Shown piece by piece: positions 24,366 to 38,110 of a DNA stretch of 64,000 bases. Source of the DNA: Trichoplax sp. H2 (Eukaryota > Placozoa > Uniplacotomia > Trichoplacea); the NCBI GenBank assembly GCA_003344405.1, contig NOWV01000034.1, positions 434,001 to 498,000 on the forward strand, given 5' to 3'. Each line of letters starts with the position of its first letter. The stretch's first letter is position 1. The position numbers were made by a program, and so were the translations under genes. Below the pieces are notes generated by a model. The model was not told the DNA's origin. It was given only the letters and a program-made list of their open reading frames with translations, and did no database searches.

Positions 24366-27300
24366 TTAAGCCTTGCAAGTATCTTTAATAAAAGCACCAT
24401 TATGACTATTTAATAATTCCTTAACAATATCTGTAAGACCTAACTCTACGGACAATTCATATCGTAACTTGATCTCTTTAACAAAGTTGATTACTAAGCG
24501 CATGTTATTGTTTAATGCTGATGATAACGGTTTATCTTTAATGAATTGCAGATATTTCTTGGACAAATCTTGATAAAATGCATTTGATATTGCAAATGCA
24601 GATCGAAAATCTTGAAAGTACTTGAAATTTCCGTTTCTAATCACTTGCTCAAGAATACTGCTACTCCAATCCAAAACATTATGCTTTTTATAAGCTTGTG
24701 CTACAACGAGAGCCTATAAAAATTATGTTACATTAGAAATAGTAGTTAGATGAATAGATTTATTTGAATTTAGTGTTATTTTAAGTATAATACAAGAAAA
24801 GTGAATTTTCAATTTATCTAGCGTATAATGTAGTAGGCTACTAACTTCAATTGCATCAGTAATATAATTCTACAACTTTAATACACAATAATTCAGCATG
24901 TAATTATGCTAAACTTTCTATTACTACGATTAAAAAATTCCTTTAATAAAGGCAGAAAATTTATCTGCACGATAAGTTAATAACAACATCAAAATCTCGC
25001 ACAATCCAAAAATAACTATTTCTTCCACTCTAACATGTAGGTAGAATAATGGAAACTGTATCCCTCGATAGAGTGATAATATGTATGAGTATGCTACACA
25101 AACCTCAAAGAAGTTCTTATGGTTAACCATAAATTTATGAAGTTCGTATTCACTAAGGCCAATTACAGGTATTTCAAATTCCAGTAAACGAATTTGTACA
25201 TCCACTAATCTGGCATTCATTGCACACTGTTGTGCCATACGATAGCATCCCTCCTGTCGTTAGATTATTAGAAGAAAAATCAAATAATGTAAGAATATTA
25301 ATATTATAACCAAATGCTTCTAGTAAATAATGCATACAAACCTTGGAGTATTCTTTAGCTGCATCCGTAAAATACTGAAATGAACACTTTAATTCCTGTT
25401 TAGCATTAGGCTTATTTTCTGGTGATAGAATTAATGTACAGGGATATATTAGATCGAGCGCAATCCAAATATATAGACAACAAAAAATATTTCACGAGCA
25501 CCTATTCCTTGTCGTTTTAAGGTTCTCAAAATTTTCCTAGCCATTTCTCGTAAAGTATCTCCAATTTCACGATGCATAGAAAATCGTAACGCTGCCATAG
25601 AATACTTTTCCCGATCTTCAGGGTAATTACGTTTTAAGTACTCTAAAATCACTACTCGAAAATTTTTGGCCTGCGAAACAAATAGAGTAACTATAAATTA
25701 TCTATCCTGTGACACATCATTTAAGCAACCTCGTATGCAAGTTACAAGTTACTGTATTACCTTATTGGATAATCGACTCATTAATATTTCAAATTGATCA
25801 GATTGAAGAAGTATATCGATAATATAGCTCATTTCTCTGTAACGACCAATACCAATTAGAAGACGGATCTAGAATGAATTTAAGTATTTAGTGTGATAAA
25901 ACAAATTCATGCAGTGACACTTTAATCCAATTATATATTCTATTGTTGTTACTGTAAATACCATTCTCTTATACATCTGTAATTGTGATAATTTGTTAGT
26001 GCATCTCTTCACGACACGCAACACTTTAGCAATGCCATCCATACTGCACGCCGAAGTGTAACAATCATGAGATCGTATCAATAGTTCAACGATAATGGAA
26101 ATATCTACAAGTTGTAGTATATTCAATTTGAATAATTAGAACTTACGAAAGTAACACTTAAAATCATAGTCAATAATGTATTTAAACCTGTCGCGCTAAT
26201 TTTATCATTTCCAATCGTTTCCTTAGCAGTATTAAGTAGATTATTTCCAATAAAACTAGGGTCTCTACAAATTTTCGCAATACTTTGAAACTCTTTAAAT
26301 GACCATTCAGGATTAAAAATATAGGAATGTCTTTCATCAACCACAAATCCTGACAATAATGAAAATACAGAAACAAGAGTGATAGTAAATTGGCATTGAC
26401 ATTAAAAGCTTCTATCTTAAACCAATCCATTAAATGCATTGTTAATTACCATGGTTCGCGTATACTTTAATTGTTTCGATAATAAAATCGCTTACAAATT
26501 CAGTTGCCTAATTGATAACAAAGTAGATTAAATACTGAAATAAAGAGTATTTTGCGCTAGCTATATACAGCAGTACACACAATAACTTTACATCTAAATT
26601 TACCTGATCATTGCTAAGATTAAAGATCCTGACGTATTCGGACGCCAAAGAAAATTTCGATACCAAAGAAGTCATCATAAGCTGCTTCAATAATTCAAGG
26701 TTATCTTCAGTTGCAACAATCGAATATTCTTTCTTAAGCCCCTATGGTAAATCAAACGGTAGATATAGTGTCCCTTAAGTCAAATACGTATTCAATCCAT
26801 CTGATTTGTTGAACGCACAAATATCTTAACATTGAGTCATGATTTTTACCATAGCAAGCATATAGCGTATCATTATGCGCTCACAACAGTTTCTGCCAGA
26901 TTCACAATGATTAATTAGTTGTCCAATGGTCATAATAATATTTTTATCTTGCTCACTACTGATTATATCATCACTGGTTAGCATTTCTCCATTAATTAAA
27001 ACACCAGTTCTAATTGACAGCTGTTTTTGTTTTAGAATTGGCGACGAATTCAGTAGTTTCTTCATATCTTCTTCAATGCCATCAGGTGATAACTCACCAC
27101 GGGCTAAGCTTAAACATGTCTGTCATACCACATTATTTAAATTTAAGAAATTTAAAGAATAAATAAAATTTTTATATATTTAATGGAATATAGAAAAGAT
27201 GGTTAATTAACTCTATGCATACCCAGATGACATTCAGATCTTGACTTTCGAAATGGAATAGTCGACATAAGTAGCATGCTTCTCTAATTCTGTTTGCACT

Positions 27301-30300
27301 CAATAAATGTCCAATAAACGATTCCAGGGCAGTCCTTTCCTAAAATTATGTAAATTTCTTTCAATAACTAACCAAGCAGTGGGCATTAAAATCACGGAAG
27401 CGGTGCTTCTATGTACTACTGCTATAAATTGCGATACATTCCAATCATTATTCCACAGTACGTACGCTTTCTCTCTGCAGAAATGTTGCTGATTTGGTCT
27501 GTTTGAATACTATATATTCCTCAATAGGTCGGAAAATATCAATCCGTTCATCAGTAACACAGTTATCAAGAACTGAATTTAATGAATTTATAATCCGTTG
27601 GCTAATATCTAAAACAAATTCAGCTGACAAGCAGTCTCCATTCCTGTCCTAGATAACCATAAATAAATCATAACATAAGCAATCAACGAAGAATAATTTT
27701 TAAGATTTAAAAAGTGGGCCTTAATTCATAAGTTGTAATCAAAGATATACATGAATACGAAAATACCTTCAATTTAGCTGCTATGAGATATTTCCAAGCT
27801 TTAACAGCTACATCACTAATGATTCTTTGTCTCTGGGCAGCACTTTTTTGTTCGTTTCCAGGTACTTCATTTGAGAATTCAAAAAGCCATTCTATAGATA
27901 TCGCCATTAAAATTGCTTGCTCCTTCGGATGTAACCATGATACTTCAGGTAAACTTATGAATTTATAATCGCACTGGCCAATGGCGAAATCCTGTTGAAA
28001 TAATTTTTAGCGTATTACTGCGATAGCGTGTACAAGATACAAATACTGTATGGTACTCATTTACTGTAAAAATTACTAAAAATACCTTAAAGAACTTGCA
28101 GATAACATTCGATGTACATCCTCGATCTTTTAGGTATAGCCGACTATTCTCCCAAAAAGTTAAACGCGTATCAACAGATAACCAAATATTTGTTTGTGAT
28201 AAGTCCAGGATTTCGTATAAGATCTGGAATGAGCACATATTTGAAAAATAAAATCTTAAGACTGTATACAATCATGAAAAATGAAAGAAATAAACGATTA
28301 CTTAAGTGATAAAATATTAAATATAACTTACTTCTGCAATAAAAGTGATATCTTTTGAAAAGTCTAATAATTCGGCAAGTTCTCGTGCCTTATCAAACAG
28401 CTTTAACTCAAGGAATTTGTTAATAACACGTTCTGTTTCATTTTTTGAATTAACAATATCGGCAATTCCTGGGACAAGGGCTAATATATCTATATCAACA
28501 CCGGCATCCACTATTAAAGTGAAAACCTGGTACATAAATTTATAATCCTGTCCTATTAAAGAATAAAACAAACAAATTATTTTCAAAAGTCTTTTAATGT
28601 ACTATAATTTAATCGCTTTTCTCACCTTCAAATACTTTGTTATTATTTTCAACTTCAACATCTTTTAATATTCTCAGAAGGAAATGTAGTTCGTATGATG
28701 TCTCACAAAGTTTTAGCATGGTATCAATCATCTGTGAAGCAGTATTCATCATCCAGTCGGTATCACGGATATATTTTTTGTCCATAATATTTTCTTCAGG
28801 TAATCCTTCTTTGGTTAGACGAGATAATTCGATAAATTCAAGAAAGTAGGAAGTAGAGGCAGTTTCATCACAATCAAAGTAAAATGATTCACAAAATTTT
28901 AAGAAAGCCAAAAAGGGGCAATCAGGGTCGAATATTCGGAAGGCTTTGACGATATAAGGAAAAAATTGCTTTTTTTCCATAGCCGTTAAAAGGATAATGC
29001 ATAAATGCTCAGGCTGCCAATCATTTTGTAATACGTCTAAATTAAGTAAATAAGTCAATTAATGAGCAAGATGGCAATCATCTACTACTTTACTAAGAAA
29101 ATGCTCCTATAAAATCTCCAATTTTTTTGTGTCTCGCAATTGTAATATTAGATATTAAATTCAAAGGCCTTCTCTAGATTACTTCAAGTTTCATGGAATA
29201 TGGTATCAATTTTAAATTGCAGCTGGTATTTTACGCAAAATAGGCTATTAATTACAGTAAAATAATCTCTGCAGGCATAAGTAGAATTAAATTAATGATT
29301 AACTTTAGTTACCAGAGAAACAAGCACGATCAGATCCAAATAGTTGGCGGTCTATGCTCTGAAATACCCTGTTACCATAGATGGCGTATAGATACGAACA
29401 GATACAGTCTACTGAAACGTAGCTATCGTTATAAGATCCAGCAAGAATCGCTAGCAAAGGCCTCTGGTAAAAAATAGCATACGCAAGTAGAGAGCGGTAT
29501 GGCATCCCAGTAGACTGACAATGGAAGACAACTTCGAAGAGGTCATCTGGAGGACTAGCTACGTCGCTATCAGTGTCAAGGACGCCTATATGATATGCAG
29601 ATTAAGATGATGTTATCGAATAAGGAAAATTAAACAGTGCCGTAATAGTCTATACTGTACCAGATAGTGGTTGATCGCTTCCTTCAGCCTGCTCTCGAAT
29701 TAGCAACTTCTGATCATAATCAGCTGGATTATCGGTCACTTGACCAGATGTGGCCGTATACCAAGCATTGGTAGTCATTGATCCTAACTCTAAGGTATTA
29801 GTTTTTTTAACTCCAATCTTAAAGTAAAAAGGCTGTCTTGGATCGCGGGTATACACTAATTTCCTTTTCCTATCGTGAGCCAAATTACGCTTTTTATGTC
29901 TAAGATGTCTTCCTTTACCTGCTGAATCTTTCCTCTTCAATTCAACAGTTCTTATATTATTTATTGCAAGTAATAGATGCTCTTTTATATTAGAATCGGA
30001 AAAATACTGCTTAATAATTTTAATCACTTGTAAACTAGGATATTGGCATTGTTGAACAAAGCAAAAGAAAGGTAGCCATTCGTTACAGATGGCACAATCT
30101 ATTAGAAATAATGTCGATAACGGAATTTCATGTGCACGACAGAAAGCGACAGCAAGACGCCATTGTTTCATGGCAGCATAAGAAGTACTTTTTTGACCTT
30201 CTTTCTTAATTTTATAACTTATCGCGTTCTCAAGTTCACTTAATACTGAAATTGCTCGGACTTTTCCATTAAATCCAAAGCACGCAAGGAATTGATCAGT

Positions 30301-33300
30301 AATTCTTGCTTGATCAGATTGCGTTAAATTATCACGTACAAATTTGCCTTTATAACCGTAACTATTATTAGTCATAAAATTATACTTTCTATATGATAAT
30401 ATAACCTTAGCAGATTCTATATCGATTCTCAGTTTTCTACTAGAAATGCCCAGCATTTCAGTAAACGCAGCACATGCATAAGCAATTTTATTGTCTTCAA
30501 ATTCTTTCATTGCTATTCTGTAAGCCCTTGATGCCGCTTTGGCTAAATGAACTTTTTCCAATTTCAAATTATTGTTGTGAAAAGATGATATAAAAGCTAG
30601 AAACGCAAACGATGGGCGGCAACTCCGCAAGAAATATGAAAAATCTAGCCTTTCTCGGAAAGCATGTTTCTGTACTAACGGAGGCGATGAAAAATGAGGT
30701 ATATCTCCTAATTGATCGCTTGAGTGCCACACAGAAGCTGCACTTTGAAATGATAATATACGCGCTAAATCGAACGGAGCATTCCCTTGTAATAACTGAT
30801 ACATTGTGACATCTTTTGGTTCTTCATGATATGGTATATCTTGTGGATTAAGTACTTTAGATAAGGTAGGATAAGCTACAATACTATCAATTAGTAAGCT
30901 TTTACTACAAGTATAGCTAGAACTTGTACTGCTTTGAAACGATTCAAGATCAACTAATAGATCATTTATCGCAACAGGTGCATACATGCAAGTTGCTAGG
31001 GCCATCAAGGGCCGATTACTTTCCAACATGTTCGAAATTGAGGAAGAATTTACGTCTAAGCATAACTCAGCATTAGATAAGCTTGCTGCAAGTAGTAATG
31101 ATAAATTATGATTATTTTTGCCAACCTTTCTAAAACTTATTAGAGCATTTAACCAGTTGATAGAAGATTCTTTAACAATTTTTTTAATTTCCAGATCACG
31201 AGTACCATCAAGATCATAATAATCCAGGTAATGATATAATATATTGGGTAAATTGTTTGCAATACAGTAATTTGCAAAAGATTTATGAAATTCTATCAGT
31301 TCTTTACTCTCTTTATCTTGAAATGGACTTAAAGTACAGAAGAGCCTTCCTACTTTTGTAATACGATAAAGAAGTTGCCTAAAAGCCATTTTATCGCGCT
31401 GTCCATATATTCCAAATGATGCCAACTTATCCATAATAGCATCATAAATCAAGGGAGTACACGCTATGTTATTCCATAATTCTGTCGAAAGTGACCTACC
31501 AGCCAATACATCTATACTTTTGTCAGTATTATTCCTATCTCCAATTGCTATTTCATTTTCAACTTCAAATTGACTATATAATTGCGATATCCATTTTTGT
31601 AATGTGGATAACATATGATGATCAACATAATACGTCCATTCAGAAGCAATGGATACTGTACGAGCTATATACAAACAAGCAAAAGAAATCGTTTTAGATT
31701 AAGAATAATCAACTGGCGTGCAAGCTAACAGAACGAATGAAATAACTTCTAAGTACCAATATCAGTTTGCAAATTATTTTTTAAGGCACATTCTAATAAT
31801 ATTTTTTCCTTGTCTTGGTTACTCCATAAAACCATCCATTCTAATGCTGTATTTAGGTAACCGCCAGTCGTGCCATCAAAAATTGGAGTAGAACCATCAA
31901 AATTCTACAGTACATTAACAATATCCGTGTTAGACAGTAAAGGTAAGCAAGATTGAATTGAATTAATAATATTTCCAGTAAAGCTCTTACATAAACATGA
32001 AAATATGACTCCTCCTTTAATTCTCCACTATAAGTGGCTATGCGACTATAGATTTCATCATCACTGAAATGTTACAGATACAAGCAAGTAAAAATCCTCA
32101 TCTCATTTAAATATGGATAATTAATTCCAATATAGAAATTACTGTAACATTTTTTCAGGGATGATAAAGATTTACTGATTAAATTAGCAAGTTTTTTCCC
32201 AAGTATACTTTCTCAAAATTCGTAGCAAACCTGATGTTGGTAATACCACTAATTGTTTCTTTAGCTTGTTTAAATGATTGAAACGGATAATATTTTTCAA
32301 CGATATGAGCGAATGCGATCAATTGGCCCTCACTCTCTGTTAGCAATCTTCTTTCCGATAACTTTGAAATCTGTAAAATGTATATTTATTGATAAAGTAT
32401 TAATTTCAAGAAGCGTATAGCTAAGATAACACAAATTTAATTCTAGTCAGTAGCATAGAATTCTGCGTTATTTCACGAGCAGACTGTTATCTACTATATG
32501 CAGACCTACCAAGAAATCACGCAGACTGCGGTCAAGTGTATTCATCATAATATCCTTAAGTTCCCTTCTAGGATTAAACCCCTATGATATGTTTGTTGAA
32601 TAATTACGTAGCGATTTCATAAATTGACTACAGCTGTTATCTTCTTATTACCATATACAACGTACACATACCATATTTGTCAGTACATCCTCAACTTTCT
32701 CTAGATCTTTTAAGAGTAAGAACTCTAGAACGCAAGATCTAACTACGGCTAAGCAGTTTACTAATAGCCCATTTCCCATATTTTGTATTAGAAAAGCTTG
32801 AGCTAAGGGAATATGTCGACTTAAAACAGCGTCTTGCAAGATACCCTATAATATGCATATATCAAAAGTATTTCTGCTGATAAAGATGCTGCACGTTTAA
32901 GCACTAATTTAATTGTTTAAAATAATTTAAGAATTTAATTGGTAGCCAACATGTATTACCTCTCTATTCATTTTAAGCCATTTTTTCCAAGTTGTACTAT
33001 CTTGTTGACCTAACTTGTCGATATTACGTCTGTTACGAATTGCACTGTCTGTGACGTCACTTTTGGTAATAGTTAAGTACGAGCGCAGCGAGACAATACG
33101 ATCCGCACATGCAGTAACTGCTGATAACAAATTCCTAATATAAATACAGATAGATTTTAAACTTTTATAGCGAAGGGCAAACTAATCCATTAACTAAAGC
33201 AATATATTTTAATATAAATTATGCATAATTGTTACACACCTTATTGGCAATTCTTCATCAGTTTTACCAGTCTTGCTGTCACTAAATGCTGTCTCGAAGA

Positions 33301-36300
33301 CCATCATACCGTCACGTATGAGGCCATTTACAAAATCCATGGTTAGTTTTAGTAAATGACGACCAAAGTTCAAGTGATGATCTTGCATACTAGTCTCAAT
33401 TGCCTTGATAAGCATATCAACTGCAGTTATAATTTGCTGGTAATCTGTGACACGTTTAGTGTTATGAGATGCAGATGCTGATTCGGTAGAATTAGATAAC
33501 CAATTCTCATCCTTTTGCAAATACGTAAATGCTAGAAATTTGATTTACAATAACACAATATAAGAATTAAAAGTATGCTGAAGCATAGCAGTTATAACGT
33601 GATATTTATTATGCTACGTACAGTCTTTCCTATTCTTGAGAAATAGAGTAATAACGTCTAAACGATGATGTTGCAATCCTAATTCTAGCACATAGATTGG
33701 AATTGAACAATGATCCCAACCATTTAAACGGCTAAGATTCTCTGCCATCACAGGATTGTCATATAGTATCATCTAAATATAACATTTTAGTCCAAAAAAA
33801 TATAAAAATGTTCGAAGGGTTATTCCTAAGTTATAAACAACATTTAGCGCTGTCCTGTATCGCTTTGGTGTCGCAGCAAATGGACAGTAAATGTAGGAAA
33901 GGAAAGCATAATGTTAAGTAAAATTTATAAGCCTCGACTTACACTACTACGCAAGAATGAGATAATAATTTACTTAAATACCTTTATACAATAACAGATA
34001 GATTAACATCTTACATTATTAATAATTTCTTCTTTGGTGACAGAAAAAGCAGGAACAGCAAGAGCATTACTTAATAATAGGCAGTAGGAATGATCATGGC
34101 TAAAAGTCTTGCTGACGTAGGTCCATTCAGTCAAGCTAAAGTAAATTACATTATAGTAAGTATTTGCCAATGTAGGAAATAATTTGTAAGTTTTCCATGA
34201 CTGAAATACGAGTACCTTTGTAAGCGGTGAGATCTTGTTGAGAAATCGTATAAACAAATCGTTCCATAATTGTTTTCTTCATTGGCACCTGCTGACGTTG
34301 AAGGTACCAGCCATAAAAACACAGACATTTGTGAACAGCGAACATAACGAACAACTACATCGTCATCAATCAAATACGTTGCAGGGAAATAACAGCCGGT
34401 ATTGGATTCTTGAATACTAGATTCTAGAATTATCAATATTATGCGCACTCAGTAAAACTTGCAAAAGTATAATAAAATATATATTAACCATGAATCATTT
34501 TGACACATGAACTATTATTAAATACTTGTAATATAGCTAACGTCAAAATAAAGCAATCTTACCCTTATTTGAGCTATCGGAAAAACATGATTGTGAAGAC
34601 GTCGATGATGCTCTACTTCTAGTATCAAAGCCAGAAATGAAGACCTCTGTATTTTTAAAATGTGATGACATAGAAAATTGTTCATAATTCTGAAGCAAAA
34701 CATTGCAATCCCATTCAGCTTCAGTTTGAAAGTTTATTCGCCGAAACCAGGCTTCATCATCAGCAGCTAGCAAGATTTTCCTTGTTCTTTTAGCTCGTTT
34801 ATTTACGTGACGTTTAGATACATCATAATTACGTAGATGTTTCACCCGATCTGAAATTTGTGCTAATTGTGATCTCCATAATACATCACCAGTTACAGAC
34901 CCTCGATTTAACGTGTCATCCTCATCAAACGCCAAGTTGTCAGCTGCATCATCATAATTGTTACATGTTATCAAATGATTTGGAAATCGCATAAAATAAT
35001 CATCGAAATTGATCTTGTAGAAATCATTTGTTTCGGTAATCAATACACAGTGAACTAATTCGTAGGCTGTCACATCAAAGGCATTAAACTTTTGTCTGCA
35101 AGAGTCCATATTGATACGACCTATAAAATTAAACGTAAAACAAGTATCTCCGTTAGTAGAGCATGTATCAGTAATGTAAGTTGCATATGATTAATAATTA
35201 ATAGACCGCATGTAATACTTAAAGCATAAATTCAAGTTTATAAGTAACTGATGAAATGCTATATTAATGCCTGTAGCGATAGGAGTCTAATAAAATAATG
35301 TTTGCTCGTTACTGCATAAGCCAGAAAAATTCTAGCTGTACGAAAGAGCATATTTATGCTTGCCATAACAACTAGTAGTAAATTACGGTACAGCTTTTAA
35401 CAATAGCAGTGATACGAAATCTGTACGTCCATCTACTTTACTCCAGTTCATCCTTTATGCTACCATATCAAACAGAATCAATTTCACCCGGTAACGATAC
35501 GGATAAACAAAACAAACTTGTCATAGCGCGATATACTGTCCTACCTGAATTAGTAGAGATATATTTTGGAGCATCCACAACGCCTATACATTTACCACTG
35601 TGCTCACTTAAAATGACTGCGATCATATAATTAAGGTTATGTAACATTATTGCATATATGTCTAAAATGGATTACTTATAGTACCTATTTAGTTAATTAA
35701 AATTTTATTAGCTAAAAGGGCAATTGTTTATAAAACTTTATCAACTCTCTAATAACTTTGCAATTGATTTCATTTTATTTTAATAGGATACATATGCAAC
35801 CATACTGAAAAAGAAGGAATATTAGGCCTAGTTGTACTTTTCCACTGACGTAACCATAACCGTCATCGTCAGTCAGCTTTTTGCCCAAATTCATAAATGT
35901 AGTTAGATCAACTACATAACAAATTTTTAACTTGTCAGAATCAAACTTGAAGCCAACAATAAAGGTGTTATCAATCATCATAATAATCCTGTCAAGAGTC
36001 GATGATAATATATTCCATTTAGCAATATTGCTGATATCAGCCTGGTATATTGTAGATAATAACTTGTTTTCTAATAATTCTTCTGGTCGGATTGCAGCAA
36101 CCATATTAGGATGTAAATTATGTTGTTGGTCATATTGTAAGCAATAAACTTGCAGTACATATTGGTTGTTAAAGACTACTAACGCCCCTTCTGTAGAATT
36201 TTCGCCGAAACTTTCATCTATTACACTGTAATCTCCATCTATTTGGTTGTAGTTTCGTTTTAATATCCATGAGAAGCTGTAATGAGAAAAAAATATTATA

Positions 36301-38110
36301 ACTCGATTAAAAAACATGACCTCTGATACCTACGAAAACTAAGATAGCTTTGTGGTTACAGCATTCCTCCGTTGTACGAGCAATTATAATGATCATTAAT
36401 TACTCATAATAGGATCGCTTATCGTCCTCTCCATTTACGTATGTAGCTTTTACAGTACAGTATGCTGGACGCAGTATCCTATTGACTAATTGCTTTTACA
36501 GGAAATACAATGATGGAGTTAAATAACAAAGGACTGACGCCATTTTGAAATCTAACTAACTAACAATCTGCAAAGTATTTCTGTATTCTACCATCCATAA
36601 TCAGTAGCCTTACACCATAAAATCAATTCGTTGCTCCAGCTTTTAGTTTACTATTTTTGACTGCCTCCATACTGCACCCGGTAGTAGTTTATTAAGGCTT
36701 GCCAATCAAAGATATTAGCCATGAACTGCTCGTTTGAAGGTGATTAAGAAAGACTTGCCTAATGTAGTATCATACAAGCTACTTACTTGATAGACCTTAT
36801 TGTTACTATCATCTCATATCATCTTTACATGATCCAGGTACAAATACAGTATTAATGGTGGTTAGTATAAAATCGCAGTAAAGTATTCCTATTTCATTCT
36901 ACTGTATTTGTATGCTCCTATTTGTAGAACGTATATCTTCTTAAGACAGCACACGTATATCACAAACACGGACTAGTTAGGTAGGATTTAGCATTTTATG
37001 ACACCCCAATTCTACAGAGTCAATATGAGAAGATTAAGCTGTTTTCTGGGCTATTACAATTTCATACTACTAAACTCGTATGCTCCTAAATGTATTACAG
37101 AGTCAATAATAAGATGAAGCCGTATCCTTGGCTACTACAATTTCATTCTACTTTCGTTGTATGCTCCTACTGTATTTGCAGTATATGCAATTAAATACAG
37201 AGTACTCATTTATCACCATAGAGATATGGCAATCGATATGGACTACCTGTACAGTACTATAGGTACGATTTAATATTGTACGTGATATTCATTTTACAGA
37301 ATCAATTATATGACTTTAATCAAGCTATTTCCTGAGCTACCACTATATCATGTATCCTCATTGGTATGATCCTTGTACAAGGATTGACTGTAGTAAGCAT
37401 CAAATCACCGTTTTCTAGAGTATGCTCCTAGTGTATTTGCAGTATATGCAATTAAATACAGAGTACTCATTTATCACCATAGAGATATGGCAATCGATAT
37501 AGACTACCTGTACTATAGGTACGATTTAATATTCTACGTATGATATTCATTTTACAGAATCAATTATAAGACTTTAATCAAGCTATTTCCTGAACTACCA
37601 CTATATCATGTATCCTCATTGGTATGATCCTTGTACAAGGATTGACTGTAGTAAGCATCAAATCACCATTTTCTAGAATATCGATAGACTGTAATGGGAC
37701 AACCATAATTGATACAACTGTCAACCTAATGTACTGAATGCTCGTAAATGCATGATTTTGGTCTATCTACGTGCTTACAAAAATATGAATCCTATTTTAA
37801 TGGCAGATCAATATCCAATAGATGAAAAGTCTCAATTAAAATGAGGAATAGCGTAAGATATCAAAATGCAAGGCAGTCTAATCGGCCATCCTTGCCAGTA
37901 TAAAGAAGGAAGGAAGTAAATGCTCAATGACACATACCATTGAACGCCTTGGAGTAGGCAACTCCATTGACCACTACGAATATTGCAAACTTTCAGATGG
38001 CCATGGCCAGTTAACAAAGCAATATAAGTAAACGTTGGGCATACACAAGCATCCACAACTTCTTCAATGGATTGATAATTGGCTAAAGAGCGAAATTTTA
38101 CAACAAACAT
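24366..38110 (-). CDS. SPG11: Spatacsin (SPG11), lysosome-reformation protein, 32 exons
   Basis: Spatacsin works with spastizin and AP-5 in autophagic lysosome reformation. Exons 5' to 3': 37938-38110, 35855-36276, 35545-35616, 34563-35120, 34216-34423, 34015-34135, 33622-33772, 33240-33531, 32960-33134, 32672-32845, 32510-32581, 32231-32370, 31991-32063, 31757-31904, 29661-31664, 29313-29585, 28626-29036, 28332-28552, 28086-28223, 27767-27991, 27466-27648, 27223-27339, 26850-27119, 26604-26741, 26450-26507, 26188-26349, 25962-26104, 25761-25868, 25502-25670, 25342-25418, 25104-25253, 24366-24713. They total 7,974 nt, a multiple of three: 2,657 residues, somewhat longer than vertebrate spatacsin. 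Collinear family blocks include LNGWDHCSIPIYVLE, RPSFAFLAF, LGISSRKLRIDIESAKVILS, PDDLFEVVFHCQS, CYLCRLFHF, CYTSACSMDGIAKVLRVV, LLIGIGRYREMSYI, ALRFSMHREIG and the C-terminal domain ending FIKDTCKA. The N-terminal propeller-like part is least conserved. Some junctions rest on phase and alignment only. Confidence 0.93.
36277..37937. other. SPG11 intron 1 (1.66 kb) with internal duplication
   Basis: This is the longest intron in the window. It holds a 261-bp tandem duplication (37157-37676) and a related diverged stretch from about 36880 that repeats the TATGCTCCTA motif (36910, 37079, 37160, 37421). No exon was recognised inside it. Confidence 0.7.
37157..37676. repeat. 261-bp tandem duplication in SPG11 intron 1
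   Basis: Two nearly identical copies begin at TATGCTCCTA (about 37160 and 37421). GTATATGCAATTAAATACAG occurs at 37181 and again at 37442. The whole block, including CATAGAGATATGGCAATCGA and TGATCCTTGTACAAGGATTG, is repeated with a few changes and one 5-bp difference in the GTAC stretch, so the duplication looks recent. Confidence 0.9.
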
